Shown piece by piece: positions 44,962-54,240 of a stretch of DNA of 64,000 nt; position 1 is the stretch's first letter, and every line of letters starts with the position of its first letter. The DNA is from Acidovorax carolinensis. Its GTDB lineage: Bacteria; Pseudomonadota; Gammaproteobacteria; Burkholderiales; Burkholderiaceae_C. The stretch lies in the NCBI RefSeq assembly GCF_002157145.1, contig NZ_CP021361.1, forward strand, positions 3,562,501-3,626,500, given 5' to 3'. A program made the position numbers and the translations under genes. The notes under the pieces were generated by a model. That model did not search any database. It was not told where the DNA came from and was given only the letters and a program-made list of their open reading frames with translations.

Positions 44962-44972
44962 GGAACCGCGCC

Positions 44973-45668
44973 ATGAACGCCGTCCTGCGCCTGATCACCC
45001 CCACCGCATTCGCAATGCTCGCCGCGGGCTGCGCATCGTTGAACCCGCCACCGCCCGTGGACGTGCTTCCCACCACACTCCCTCCAGTGGCCACCCTGCC
45101 CCGTCCCGCCGGCCCTGTCACGGGCGGCCTGTTCCATACGGCAAGCTATCGCCCGGCATTCGAAGACCAGCGGGCGCGCTTGGTGGGCGATTTGGTGACC
45201 ATCAAGATTCTGGAAAAAATCGACGCCAAGCAGAACTCCACATCCAACGTGAACCGCACGTCGGATGTCAGTGGAGGCATCACGGCGCTTCCGCTGGTGT
45301 CCAGCAGCTTGCTGGGCAAGCTGCCCGGCAAGACCACGATCGGCGCCGGGTATGGGAACACGTTCGAGGGCAAGGGCGACACACTGAGCAAGAACGAATT
45401 CGATAGCAACATCACCGCCCTGGTGACCGAGGTGCTACCCAACGGGCACCTGGTCATCGCGGGTGAAAAGCAGGTGGGTGTGAACCGCAGCGTGGATGTG
45501 CTGCGCTTTTCGGGCATCGTCGATCCGCGCCGCCTGCAGCCCGGCAGCATCATCGACTCGCAATATGTCGCCAACGTCCGCGTGATCTCGCGCGGGTTGG
45601 GCGAACAGGCTGAGGCGCAGGCCATGGGCTGGCTGGCGCGCGCCTTCAACACCATCACACCGTTCTGA
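44973..45668 (+). CDS. flgH: flagellar L-ring lipoprotein FlgH
   Basis: 231 residues. A lipoprotein signal with lipobox LAAGC, lipidated at C20, then ARLVGDLVTIKILEKIDAKQ, GHLVIAGEKQVGVNRSVDVL and FSGIVDPRRLQPGSIIDSQY, the FlgH core. It forms the outer-membrane L ring. AGGA is nine bases before ATG 44973. After it, 45669-45901 is a non-coding gap with one interspersed repeat, so flgI may have its own promoter. Confidence 0.96.
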   Translation: MNAVLRLITPTAFAMLAAGCASLNPPPPVDVLPTTLPPVATLPRPAGPVTGGLFHTASYRPAFEDQRARLVGDLVTIKILEKIDAKQNSTSNVNRTSDVSGGITALPLVSSSLLGKLPGKTTIGAGYGNTFEGKGDTLSKNEFDSNITALVTEVLPNGHLVIAGEKQVGVNRSVDVLRFSGIVDPRRLQPGSIIDSQYVANVRVISRGLGEQAEAQAMGWLARAFNTITPF

Positions 45669-45749
45669 TCGCACAAATCTCTTCACGGCGGGATCGTGCG
45701 CCGGGGCTGGACTACAAATGCCACGGCCAGGGTGATCGCCCATTGATTA

Positions 45750-45800
45750 CTCAAAAACAATAGCACTTAGCGCTTATCCAGAAAGCGTTATTTGCCTATT
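45750..45800. repeat. interspersed AGCGCTT palindromic repeat
   Basis: CTCAAAAACAATAGCACTTA, AGCGCTTATCCAGAAAGCG, then TTATTTGCC. It lies in the flgH-flgI gap, interrupting an operon that is otherwise closely packed. Confidence 0.7.
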
Positions 45801-45901
45801 TGACTTCAATCCACCGCTGACTCACCGGACACCGAAGCACCGACAATAGGCCGTGGAAGTGGCCTCTTTTCCCGTCTCTGCATACGCCATGGCTCGCCAC
45901 A

Positions 45902-47053
45902 ATGGATGCCATGAAAGCCTTGCCCCACCTCCCCGTTTCGCCGCGTCTGGCACGCGCGCTGTGGCTGCTGCTGGCTGTGGCGTCAACAGGCTTTGCCGCA
46001 CCCGCCCATGCCTTGCGCATCAAGGAAGTGGCGGCCGTGCAAGGCGTGCGCAGCAACCAGCTTTCGGGTTACGGCCTGGTGGTGGGCCTGGACGGCACGG
46101 GCGATCAATCCTCGCAAATGCCCATCACGGCCCAGGCCATGGCCAATTACCTGCAGCAGATGGGCATCAGCCTGCCACCGGGCACCCGGGCACCGCAGCT
46201 CAAGAACGTGGCCACGGTCGTCATCACGGCCCAGCTTCCCGCCTTTGCACAGCCTGGGCAAAGCATTGACGTGTCCGTCTCGTCGATTGGCAACGCCCGC
46301 TCGCTCAAGGGCGGCACGCTGATCGCGGCGCCGCTGCGTGGCGCCGACGGCGAAATCTACGCACTGGCGCAAGGCAATGTAGTGGTGGCCGGCGCGGGCG
46401 CGAGCAGCGGTGGCAGCAAGGTGCAGGTCAACCACCTGAGCGCGGGCCGCATTCCCGACGGCGCGCAGGTGGAGCGCTCGGTGCCGACGCCGCTGCACGA
46501 TGGCGACACCATCACCCTGGGTCTGGACGCATCGGACTTCCAGATCGCCCGCAAGGTTGCGCAGGCCATCAACGCCCGCCAGGGCAACGGTACGGCCATG
46601 GCCATCGATGGCCGCACGGTGCGGGTGAAAGCACCGCAAGACCCGGGCGCGCGCGTGAATTTCATTGCCGAGCTGGAAGAACTGCCACTGCCAGACACCT
46701 CCCCGGCCGCCAAGGTCGTCATCAATGCACGCACGGGCTCGATCGTGCTGAACCAGGCTGTAACGCTGGGGCCTTGCGCCATTGCCCACGGCAACCTGTC
46801 GATCACCATCGCCAGCACCCCCGTCATCAGCCAGCCCAACCCGCTGTCGCAAGGGCAGACCGTGGTGGCGCAAAAGAGCGACATCACCATCAAGCAGGAG
46901 CCGGGCAACATCATCCAGATGCCGGCCTCGCCCCAACTGGCCGATGTGGTCAAGGCGCTGAACTCCCTGGGCGCAACGCCGCAGGATCTGCTGGCCATTC
47001 TGCAGGCCATCAAGGCGGCCGGCGCCCTGAACGCCGAGCTGGAGGTGATATGA
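45902..47053 (+). CDS. flgI: flagellar P-ring protein FlgI
   Basis: 383 residues. A Sec signal peptide (LWLLLAVASTGFAAPAHA, cleavage after AHA) is followed by LRIKEVAAVQGVRSNQLSGY, GLVVGLDGTGDQSSQMPIT, MAIDGRTVRVKAPQ and PASPQLADVVKALNSLGATP. It forms the periplasmic P ring. ATG 45902 or 45911 could start it; neither has a strong ribosome-binding site. Confidence 0.96.
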   Translation: MDAMKALPHLPVSPRLARALWLLLAVASTGFAAPAHALRIKEVAAVQGVRSNQLSGYGLVVGLDGTGDQSSQMPITAQAMANYLQQMGISLPPGTRAPQLKNVATVVITAQLPAFAQPGQSIDVSVSSIGNARSLKGGTLIAAPLRGADGEIYALAQGNVVVAGAGASSGGSKVQVNHLSAGRIPDGAQVERSVPTPLHDGDTITLGLDASDFQIARKVAQAINARQGNGTAMAIDGRTVRVKAPQDPGARVNFIAELEELPLPDTSPAAKVVINARTGSIVLNQAVTLGPCAIAHGNLSITIASTPVISQPNPLSQGQTVVAQKSDITIKQEPGNIIQMPASPQLADVVKALNSLGATPQDLLAILQAIKAAGALNAELEVI

Positions 47054-47107
47054 CCATGGCTTGCCCAGCCAGCGCCCCGCAAGCCACGCACAAGGAGTGA
47101 GGTGACC

Positions 47108-48013
47108 ATGGCCTTGACCCTGCCCACATCCACGACCTCCGTCGCCTCGAATGCGCTGGCGGCCGACGCGCGCTCGCTCAACGCCCTGAAATACGAGGCC
47201 GGGCAAAACAGCCCGCAGGCCGCCAAGGAAGCGGCCAAGCAGTTTGAATCGCTGTTCATGCGCGAGCTGATCAAGAGCATGCGCGAGGCCACCATGAAAT
47301 CCGGCCTGATGGATGGCGCCCAGGGCGACCTGGGAACCGACCTGTTGGACCAGCAGCTTTCGGTCAGCATGTCGGGCGTTCCCGGTGGCCTCTCGGAAGC
47401 CATCGCGCGCCAGCTTTCGCGCCAGATGGGCGGTGCCGACACCAGCATCTCCGTGCCGTCCACCCTCAGCCTGCCGGGCGTGACATCACGCAGCGCGACC
47501 GCCACCGCCCCCATCGCCACGGGCCCCGTGCCCAAGGGGCGCGACGGTTTTGTGCAGTCGCTCAGCGCCACCGCCGAGCGCGTGGCGCAGGACAGCGGCA
47601 TTCCGGCCAGCTTCATGCTGGGCCAGGCAGGGCATGAAACCGGCTGGGGCAAGAGCGAGATCAAGAATGCCGACGGCTCCAACTCGTTCAACCTGTTTGG
47701 CATCAAGGCCGGCAAGGGCTGGACCGGCAAAGTGGCCGAGATCACCACCACCGAATACATCAACGGCAAGGCCCAGAAGGTGACGGCGAAGTTCCGCGCC
47801 TACGACTCGTATGAGGACTCGTTTCGCGACTATGCCCGCCTGATCACCGACAGCCCGCGCTACGAAAAGGCCCAGGCCACCGCCCGGACCGGCTCGGCCG
47901 TGGCCTTTGCCGCCGAGCTGCAAAAGGCCGGCTACGCGACCGACCCCGACTACGCCAGGAAGCTCAGCGGCGCCATCAACAGTGCCCTGCGCGTGCAACG
48001 CGCACAGGCCTGA
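47108..48013 (+). CDS. flgJ: peptidoglycan hydrolase FlgJ
   Basis: 301 residues. The N-terminal rod-cap domain (AAKQFESLFMRELIKSMREA, MDGAQGDLGTDLLDQQLS) is fused to a C-terminal glucosaminidase-type muramidase domain (ASFMLGQAGHETGWGKSEIK, NLFGIKAGKGWTG, YDSYEDSFRDYARLI) with the catalytic glutamate in GHETGWG. It opens the cell wall for the rod. ATG 47108, preceded by GAGG, is preferred to an in-frame GTG at 47102. Confidence 0.95.
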   Translation: MALTLPTSTTSVASNALAADARSLNALKYEAGQNSPQAAKEAAKQFESLFMRELIKSMREATMKSGLMDGAQGDLGTDLLDQQLSVSMSGVPGGLSEAIARQLSRQMGGADTSISVPSTLSLPGVTSRSATATAPIATGPVPKGRDGFVQSLSATAERVAQDSGIPASFMLGQAGHETGWGKSEIKNADGSNSFNLFGIKAGKGWTGKVAEITTTEYINGKAQKVTAKFRAYDSYEDSFRDYARLITDSPRYEKAQATARTGSAVAFAAELQKAGYATDPDYARKLSGAINSALRVQRAQA

Positions 48014-48029
48014 GCACACAAGGTAATCC

Positions 48030-50045
48030 ATGAGCCTGCTCAACGTCGGCGCCCGCGCCCTTCTGGCCAACCAGGCGGCCCTGCAGACCGCAGGCCACAA
48101 CATTGCCAACGTCAGCACGCCCGGCTACTCGCGCCAGACCGTGGTGCTGCAGACCGTGCAGGGCCAGTTCACCGGCGGTGGCTACATCGGCAAGGGTGTG
48201 GATGTGCAGACCATCCAGCGCAACCACAGCGAACTGCTCACGCGCCAGTCTACGGCGGCCTCGGCGGTGGATGCGGGCGACACGGTGCGCATGGACCGCC
48301 TGCGCCAGCTGCAGGAGGTTTTCAGCGGCGGCACCAGCGGCATCGGCGCGTCCATCAACGACATGATGAACGCACTCTCGGATGTGGTGAGCGCCCCCAC
48401 CGACCTCACCGCGCGCAGCGTGGCCCTCACGCGCATGGACGAAACCGCCGCACGCATGCGCGATGCCTCGCAGCGCCTGGACGAAATCGGCTACACCGTG
48501 GCCGAGCAGCTCAAGGGCAGCATGCTCACGGTCAACAGCCTGGCCAAAAACATTGCCGGCGTGAACGAGCAAATTGCCCGCGCCAAGGGCAACGGTCAGC
48601 CCGCCAACGACCTGCTGGACCAGCGCGACCAGCTCATCCGCGAGCTCAACCAGCATATCCAGACCTCGCAGGTGGCTGCCGACGATGGCTCGGTCAGCGT
48701 GTTCGTGGCCGGCAGCCAGCCGCTGGTGCTGGGCAGCAAAGCGGCGGAGTTGTCGATTGGCGACCCGGCCGACTTTGGTGCAGGCAGCGGCCAGAAAGTT
48801 CTGTATTTCCAGCAGCCTGGCTCTGCCACGAAGGTGGAGCTCAACGAAAGCATGCTCGGCGGCGGCCAGGTGGCGGGCTTGCTGCGTTTTCAGAACAATG
48901 ACCTGGCCGAAGGCCGCAACCTGCTGGGCCGCATGGCAGTGGCCATCAGCGAATCCATGAATTCGCAAAACAAGTTGGGCCTGACGCTGAACGGCCAGCC
49001 AGGGGAAAACCTGTTCGCACCGATCAACCTCGGTAATGCCGTGGCGGGCACCAGTAACACGTCGGGCGCCACCATGGGGCTGCAGGTCGCCGACCCCACC
49101 AAACTGCAGGCATCCAGCTATGAAATCGCCTTCACGGGCGCTACTACTGGTTCGGTCACACGCCACTCGGACAACAAGGTTTTCGTTTTTGCCACGATGG
49201 CGGATCTGCAAACCATCATGGCCAATGATGGCTTGGCTCTTACTGATGGGGGGCCGCCCCCGCTCACGCCATTTCCAGGCGCGGCTGCCAGCGACAAATT
49301 CCTTGTGAACCCGTTGGTGGGTGCAGCCGCCCTGCTTCAGTCATTGCAATATTCCCCAACCGATCTGGCAGCCGCCAACCCGGTCAATGCGGCCATGGGC
49401 ACGGCCAACGGTGGAACGCTGCAACTGGCCAGCCTCAAGGCCACGGGCGAACCTGCTGGACTGGTGTTGCCGCCCAACGCCAACCCGGCAGCCCTGCCAC
49501 CGATAGCGGGCGGCATACAACTGCAATTCAACGCCGGCCCGCCCACCACCTACGACGTGCTCAACCGGGGTACCAACCCGCCCACCACCGTGGCAACTGC
49601 GCAGCCGTACACCGCGGGCCAGCCCATCAACTTCAACGGCTGGCAGATCACGCTGAAGGGCGCACCCAAGAGCGGCGACACCGTCACGGTGGGCAACGCC
49701 ACCGACCCGCAATACAGCGACTGGTACAAGCGCGACACCGGCAACGCCAGCGCGCTGATGGCCCTGCGCGACGTGCCGATGTTCGACAACGCCACGCTGG
49801 CCGACGGCTTTGCCAGCGCCATGGCGCAGGTGGGCACGCGGACGCAAAGCGCGCAGTTTGCGGCCGAGCTGTCCTCCTCCATCGCGGCCAATCTGGAGCG
49901 CGACCGCACGGCCGTCTCGGGCGTCAACCTCGACGAGGAAGCTGCGCGCCTGATCCAGTACCAGCAGGCCTACCAGGCATCGGCCAAGATGATCCAGATC
50001 GCACAGAATATCTTTGACACGCTGATCCAGGGGCTGGGCCGCTAA
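48030..50045 (+). CDS. flgK: flagellar hook-filament junction protein FlgK
   Basis: 671 residues. LLNVGARALLANQAALQTAG and HNIANVSTPGYSRQTVVLQ at the start and VSGVNLDEEAARLIQYQQAY, QASAKMIQIAQNIFDTLIQ at the end are the conserved helices; the middle (about 330-560) is variable. First junction protein between hook and filament. Starts 17 bases after flgJ. Confidence 0.96.
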   Translation: MSLLNVGARALLANQAALQTAGHNIANVSTPGYSRQTVVLQTVQGQFTGGGYIGKGVDVQTIQRNHSELLTRQSTAASAVDAGDTVRMDRLRQLQEVFSGGTSGIGASINDMMNALSDVVSAPTDLTARSVALTRMDETAARMRDASQRLDEIGYTVAEQLKGSMLTVNSLAKNIAGVNEQIARAKGNGQPANDLLDQRDQLIRELNQHIQTSQVAADDGSVSVFVAGSQPLVLGSKAAELSIGDPADFGAGSGQKVLYFQQPGSATKVELNESMLGGGQVAGLLRFQNNDLAEGRNLLGRMAVAISESMNSQNKLGLTLNGQPGENLFAPINLGNAVAGTSNTSGATMGLQVADPTKLQASSYEIAFTGATTGSVTRHSDNKVFVFATMADLQTIMANDGLALTDGGPPPLTPFPGAAASDKFLVNPLVGAAALLQSLQYSPTDLAAANPVNAAMGTANGGTLQLASLKATGEPAGLVLPPNANPAALPPIAGGIQLQFNAGPPTTYDVLNRGTNPPTTVATAQPYTAGQPINFNGWQITLKGAPKSGDTVTVGNATDPQYSDWYKRDTGNASALMALRDVPMFDNATLADGFASAMAQVGTRTQSAQFAAELSSSIAANLERDRTAVSGVNLDEEAARLIQYQQAYQASAKMIQIAQNIFDTLIQGLGR

Positions 50046-50076
50046 GAGCCGGTTCCAGGCCTGAACGGAGTCCATC

Positions 50077-51300
50077 ATGAGCAACTCTCTTTACCGGCTG
50101 GGCACAGCCAACCAGTATGACAACGCCCTGCGCAACATCGGTCAGCGCCAGACCGCCCTGTCCAACCTGCAGGAGAACCTGACCTCGGGCAAGCGTGTGG
50201 TGCGCGCCAGCGATGACCCGGTGGCCGCTGCGCAGGCTGAGCGGGCGCTCACGCGGCTGTCTCGCAACGAGACCGACTTGCGCGCGCTGGACATGCAGCG
50301 CAACACCATGATGCTGGCGGAATCGGCACTGGGAGCAGCTGGCGATGCCATGCAGGAATTTCGCCAACTGGTGGTGAGCGCCGGCAACGGCGCATACACC
50401 CAGACCGAGCGCGATGCCATCGTTCAGCAGCTCGTGGGCCTGCGCGACCAGATTCTGGGCTATGCCAACAGCAAGGACGCCAACGGCCAGCCACTGTTCC
50501 AGGCGCTGGGCAGCGCCGAGGCGCCCTTTACCGGCACGGCCACCACGGTCAACTTTGCCGGCCTGCCGGGGCAGCATGCCAGCGGCAACACGCAGATTGC
50601 CAAGGTGCTTGATGGCGATGCTGCCTGGATGAGCGTGCCGACGGGCAACGGGGTGTTCGAGGTGGCGCGCAGCGCCACCAACACGGGCAATGTCTGGGCC
50701 GATGTGGGGCAGGTGACCGATCCTTCGGCACTGACCGGCAACGACTACCGCATCACGTTCTCGGTGGTGGGTGGCGTGACCACCTACGATGTCACGAACA
50801 CCACGACATCGGCCACCTTGCTGTCGGGCCAGCCCTACACAACGCCCACCACCATCGCGTTCGACGGCATGTCACTGAAGATCACCGGCGCACCCGCAGC
50901 TAACGACAGTTTTGACGTGAAACCCAGCCAGCCATCGAATGTGTTCGCCGTGCTGGAAAACGCCATTGGCGCCATCCGCGATGCACGCAACCCCGACGGC
51001 AGCACCAACTCGGGCAGCCTCACGCACGGCATCGGCCGGGGGCTGAACGAGATCGATGCGGCCATGAACCGGCTGCAGGCATCGCGTGGCATGGCGGGCG
51101 ATCTGCTCAACCGGGCCGACCGCATTGAAGGGGACCTGGACACGCGCGCCGTGCAGCTGGAAGACGACCGCTCGCGCGCCGAGGATCTCGATATGATCAG
51201 GGGCATATCGGACTTCCAGAACCAGCAGACGGGATACGAGGCAGCCCTCAAATCCTATGCCTCGGTTCAGAAGCTGTCCTTGTTCAACTTCATCAGTTAA
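50077..51300 (+). CDS. flgL: flagellar hook-filament junction protein FlgL
   Basis: 407 residues. The flagellin-like N-terminus (LQENLTSGKRVVRASDDPVA, AAQAERALTRLSRNETDLRA) and C-terminus (DDRSRAEDLDMIRGISDFQN, QQTGYEAALKSYASVQKLSL) are conserved. Second junction protein and last gene of the flgB operon. A perfect hairpin follows at 51312. Confidence 0.96.
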   Translation: MSNSLYRLGTANQYDNALRNIGQRQTALSNLQENLTSGKRVVRASDDPVAAAQAERALTRLSRNETDLRALDMQRNTMMLAESALGAAGDAMQEFRQLVVSAGNGAYTQTERDAIVQQLVGLRDQILGYANSKDANGQPLFQALGSAEAPFTGTATTVNFAGLPGQHASGNTQIAKVLDGDAAWMSVPTGNGVFEVARSATNTGNVWADVGQVTDPSALTGNDYRITFSVVGGVTTYDVTNTTTSATLLSGQPYTTPTTIAFDGMSLKITGAPAANDSFDVKPSQPSNVFAVLENAIGAIRDARNPDGSTNSGSLTHGIGRGLNEIDAAMNRLQASRGMAGDLLNRADRIEGDLDTRAVQLEDDRSRAEDLDMIRGISDFQNQQTGYEAALKSYASVQKLSLFNFIS

Positions 51301-51311
51301 CCCTGTTCGCT

Positions 51312-51333
51312 CGACGGAGGTTGGCCTCCGTCG
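51312..51333. terminator. stem-loop after the flgB-flgL operon
   Basis: CGACGGAGG, loop TTGG, CCTCCGTCG: a perfect nine-base stem starting 12 bases after the flgL stop. No T run follows, so it is not a classical intrinsic terminator; it may stabilise the operon's 3' end or serve as an attenuator before the HDOD gene. Confidence 0.45.
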
Positions 51334-51371
51334 CCAGGATCCGGCCCCGCTGTCCTCTCGCATCAACGCCC

Positions 51372-52610
51372 ATGGTCCAATCCGTCCTCGGCAGCCTGAT
51401 TCTCGGCTACCGCCCTTTGTGGAACCGGGCCCGCCAACTTGCGGGCATCCAGCTCTACGCCCAGAACGAAACCGCCACGGTGGTGGATGCAGCCCATCTG
51501 CTGCGCACGGTGCAAGAACTCTGGACTGCCAGTTCGCCGCCGTTGCTGCTGTCTGCGCAAACACGCCAGCTTCTGTGCACTCTGCTGGATGAAGCGCCGC
51601 GCGGCGCCCCGTGGATCGAGGTGCGGGGTGACTGGCTTTCCGACACCACCATCTTCAGCCGCGTGAAGGCGGCGCACCAGCGCGGCCTCAAGCTGGTGTG
51701 GCGCGGTGACATGGCCCGCCTGCCGGGGCCCGAAGTCGCGCGCTGCTTTGACAACAGTCTGCTGACGCTGCGCCCCGACGATGCCGTGGCCGCGCTGCAA
51801 ACCGCCCCCGCCCGCCCCGGAGATCCGGCCCCGATGGCGCGCGGCAAAAGCCCGGTGCTGGCCGGCCAGATGTATGAAAACATCGCCAGCCGCGCGCTCA
51901 TGGAGCATTGCCTGGACCAGCAGAACGCCCTGGCACTGGCCGGGTGGCCGGCCGAAGACGTGCTCTATCACCAGCGGCACCAGGCACCCCAACCCTCGCA
52001 TGCCGTCATCTTCAAGTTGATGAAGGCCATCGACGCCGAGCAGTCGCTGGAAACCTTCGAAGAAATCATGGGCGAAGACCCGCTCCTGGCCTACCGCTTC
52101 ATGGTGTACACCAACTCGGCGGCGCTGGGACTGCGCACGGGCATCGACTCGTTGCGCCGGGGGCTGGTGATGATGGGCTATGGCTCCATCAAGCGCTGGC
52201 TGTCCGACCAGTTGCCCCATGCCAGCACCAACCTGAACCTGCGGCCCGTGCGCGATTCCATGGTGATGCGGGCGCAGCTCATGACGCACCTGCTGGATGC
52301 CGGCGTGGAGAACGACCTGCGCCGCGAAATCTACCTGTGCGGGCTGCTGTCGCAACTGGACGAGGTCATGGGCGAATCCCTGGGCACCATCCTGCGCCGC
52401 ATCCCGCTGTCCGAGCGCATCTATGACGCCGACGTACTTGGCACCGGCCCCTATGCCTCGGGCCTGCAGATGGCCCGCGCACTCGAGTCGGACGACGCCA
52501 GCGTGATCCGCACGCTGTGCGAAACCCATGAAATGGATCTGGAAGAAGTCAATCGCGCGCTGCTGCGGGTGCTGGCCGATCTCGAAGTGGAACGCCCCGC
52601 CACTGCCTGA
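51372..52610 (+). CDS. HDOD-domain protein with a degenerate EAL-like N-terminus
   Basis: 412 residues, soluble. Residues 1-150 (LGYRPLWNRARQLAGIQLYA) follow the YuxH-type pattern of an EAL-like fold without the catalytic EAL residues. Residues about 195-400 form an HDOD domain (FKLMKAIDAEQSLETFEEIM, EDPLLAYRFMVYTNSAAL, RRGLVMMGYGSIKRWLSDQL). HDOD proteins of this kind act in signalling; the exact role is unknown. It lies 71 bases after flgL in the same direction and may be co-transcribed, hinting at a motility link. ATG 51372 is chosen over an in-frame start at 51321. Confidence 0.85.
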   Translation: MVQSVLGSLILGYRPLWNRARQLAGIQLYAQNETATVVDAAHLLRTVQELWTASSPPLLLSAQTRQLLCTLLDEAPRGAPWIEVRGDWLSDTTIFSRVKAAHQRGLKLVWRGDMARLPGPEVARCFDNSLLTLRPDDAVAALQTAPARPGDPAPMARGKSPVLAGQMYENIASRALMEHCLDQQNALALAGWPAEDVLYHQRHQAPQPSHAVIFKLMKAIDAEQSLETFEEIMGEDPLLAYRFMVYTNSAALGLRTGIDSLRRGLVMMGYGSIKRWLSDQLPHASTNLNLRPVRDSMVMRAQLMTHLLDAGVENDLRREIYLCGLLSQLDEVMGESLGTILRRIPLSERIYDADVLGTGPYASGLQMARALESDDASVIRTLCETHEMDLEEVNRALLRVLADLEVERPATA

Positions 52611-52640
52611 ACCGGCGCTGCCCGTTGCATTGCGCCGCGC

Positions 52641-54101
52641 CTACCGGCTCTGCGCCACCACCCGCTGGAGCACGCGCCAGAACGCCGCGTCCTGCGTGGT
52701 GGTGAAGTTGATGCGCATCAACGTGCACGGTTGCCGGCTGGCGTGGAACAAAGCCCCGGGCGCCAGCAGGTAGCCCTCGTCCAGCATGCGCTGGGCCAGC
52801 ACATCGGTGTCCACCCCCGTCTCCACCCAGCCGAACAGCCCCGCCGGCTCGGCCGCAAAGCTGCACCCGGCCTCCAGCGCCAGCTGCACGCTGCGTGCGC
52901 GCGCCTGGGCCAGGCGCAGGCGCATGCGCGCGGCATGGCGGCGCAGTTGGCCCTGGTCGATGCACAGGGCCAGCGCCTTCTCCAGGATGGAGGGCGTAGT
53001 GAGTGTGGACAGCAGCTTGGTGTCGAGCAGGCGCTCCACCAGATCGGGTGGCGCCGCCAGGTAGCCTACACGCCAGTTGGGCGCCAGGATCTTGGCGAAA
53101 CCGCTCACGTAAATGGTGCGCCGCAGGCCGTCGAGCACCGTGAGCCGCGTGGCGTGCTCGGGCGCGATGTGGCTGTAGGTGTCGTCTTCCACCACATGAA
53201 AGTTGTGTTGCTGTGCCAGTTGCAGCACCTGGTGCGCACTGCCGGGCGACAGGCAATAGCCCGTGGGGTTGTGGAACACGCTCACGCTCACGAACAGCTT
53301 GGGGGCGTGGGCCTCGCAATAGCGCGCCATCACGGCCAGATCGGGGCCATCGGCGTGGCGCGGCACGGGCAGGATGCGCATGCCCAGGGCATCGAGCCGC
53401 GCAAACTCCACCGACCAGCCGGGCTCTTCCACCATCACCGGGTCGCCCGGCCGCAGCAGGGTGCGGCTGACGATGTCGAGCGCGTGGGTGGCGCCCACCG
53501 TGGTCATGATCTGCCCGGCCCGCGCGGGTATGCCCAGGCCCGCCAGCTTGCGCGCCAGCACCTGGCGCAGGCCGGGATCACCCATGGGGTCGCCATACTG
53601 CAGCGAGCCCTCCTGCAGCGCGCGGCTGCCCGTTACCTTGCGCACCGCCGCTGCCATGAAGCCCGTCTCCAGCCAATCCGAAGGAAAGACGCCCGCGCCC
53701 GGCTGCGGATGGGTGGAGGCCTGGTGGAACATGCCCCGGATCAGCGCCGTGGCGTTGATGCGCGAACCCGAAGGCAAAGACCCGGTGCCCGTTGCCGCCC
53801 TGAGCGCCACGCCTGCTACATTTTGTATAGCTGCTTGCGCTTGCCCCTCCTGCGCTTGCACCCCATTTTGCACAAAATCGCGCACAAAGAAGCCCCGCTG
53901 ACTGCGCGCCTCCACCAGACCCTGGGCCTGCAACTGGTCGTAGGCCGCCACCACGGTGTAGGCGCTCACGCCCTGCTGGCGCGCGCACTCGCGCACCGAG
54001 GGCAGGCGTGTGCCCGCAGGCAGCAGCCGCGAGCGGATGCGCTCGGCAAAACGCTCGGCCAGCTGTTCGGTCAGGGTGTGGTTGCTGGAACGGGTAAGCA
54101 T
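52641..54101 (-). CDS. MocR/PdxR-type regulator (GntR helix-turn-helix fused to class I aminotransferase fold)
   Basis: 486 residues. An N-terminal winged helix-turn-helix (LTEQLAERFAERIRSRLLPA, LPSVRECARQQGVSAYTVV) is joined by a linker to a PLP-binding aminotransferase-like domain, with the lysine in IYVSGFAKILAPNWRVGYL. Residues about 77-94, in the linker, are encoded by a copy of the interspersed repeat (53821-53870). It is transcribed divergently from a LysE-type exporter, across a region with ACTGTA repeats, so control of the exporter is likely; the effector is unknown. Confidence 0.88.
   Translation of the reverse strand: MLTRSSNHTLTEQLAERFAERIRSRLLPAGTRLPSVRECARQQGVSAYTVVAAYDQLQAQGLVEARSQRGFFVRDFVQNGVQAQEGQAQAAIQNVAGVALRAATGTGSLPSGSRINATALIRGMFHQASTHPQPGAGVFPSDWLETGFMAAAVRKVTGSRALQEGSLQYGDPMGDPGLRQVLARKLAGLGIPARAGQIMTTVGATHALDIVSRTLLRPGDPVMVEEPGWSVEFARLDALGMRILPVPRHADGPDLAVMARYCEAHAPKLFVSVSVFHNPTGYCLSPGSAHQVLQLAQQHNFHVVEDDTYSHIAPEHATRLTVLDGLRRTIYVSGFAKILAPNWRVGYLAAPPDLVERLLDTKLLSTLTTPSILEKALALCIDQGQLRRHAARMRLRLAQARARSVQLALEAGCSFAAEPAGLFGWVETGVDTDVLAQRMLDEGYLLAPGALFHASRQPCTLMRINFTTTQDAAFWRVLQRVVAQSR
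53821..53870. repeat. interspersed AGCGCTT-type repeat inside the MocR-type gene
   Basis: TTTTGTATAGCTGCTTGCGC, TTGCCCCTCCTGCGCTTGCA, CCCCATTTTG. Divergent in the core (TGCGCTT) but with the same AGCTGC and flanking T/A runs as the intergenic copies. In frame in the linker between the DNA-binding and aminotransferase domains. Confidence 0.55.
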
Positions 54102-54176
54102 GAGGGGGCCGCCTTGTGCACAAATGCCGACTGTGCTGACACAACGACCATTACAGATCGCGTGATTGTCAGATTA

Positions 54177-54212
54177 ACTGTACCGGCACTGTATTGCAAT
54201 TGCCTCTACAGT
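54177..54212. promoter_or_regulatory. candidate operator of the MocR-type regulator
   Basis: ACTGTA at 54177-54182 and again at 54188-54193 (11 bases apart, one helical turn), with an inverted copy TACAGT at 54207-54212. It lies between the divergent regulator and exporter genes. MocR proteins are known to bind direct repeats of about this length; the assignment is inference. Confidence 0.45.
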
Positions 54213-54240
54213 GACAGTCCAACCTCCTCCTTTCAAGGCC

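Noticed and set aside
44193..44970. A long N-terminal extension of FlgH through flgG
   Set aside because: The lipoprotein signal and ribosome-binding site place the start at 44973; the extension is out-of-frame flgG.
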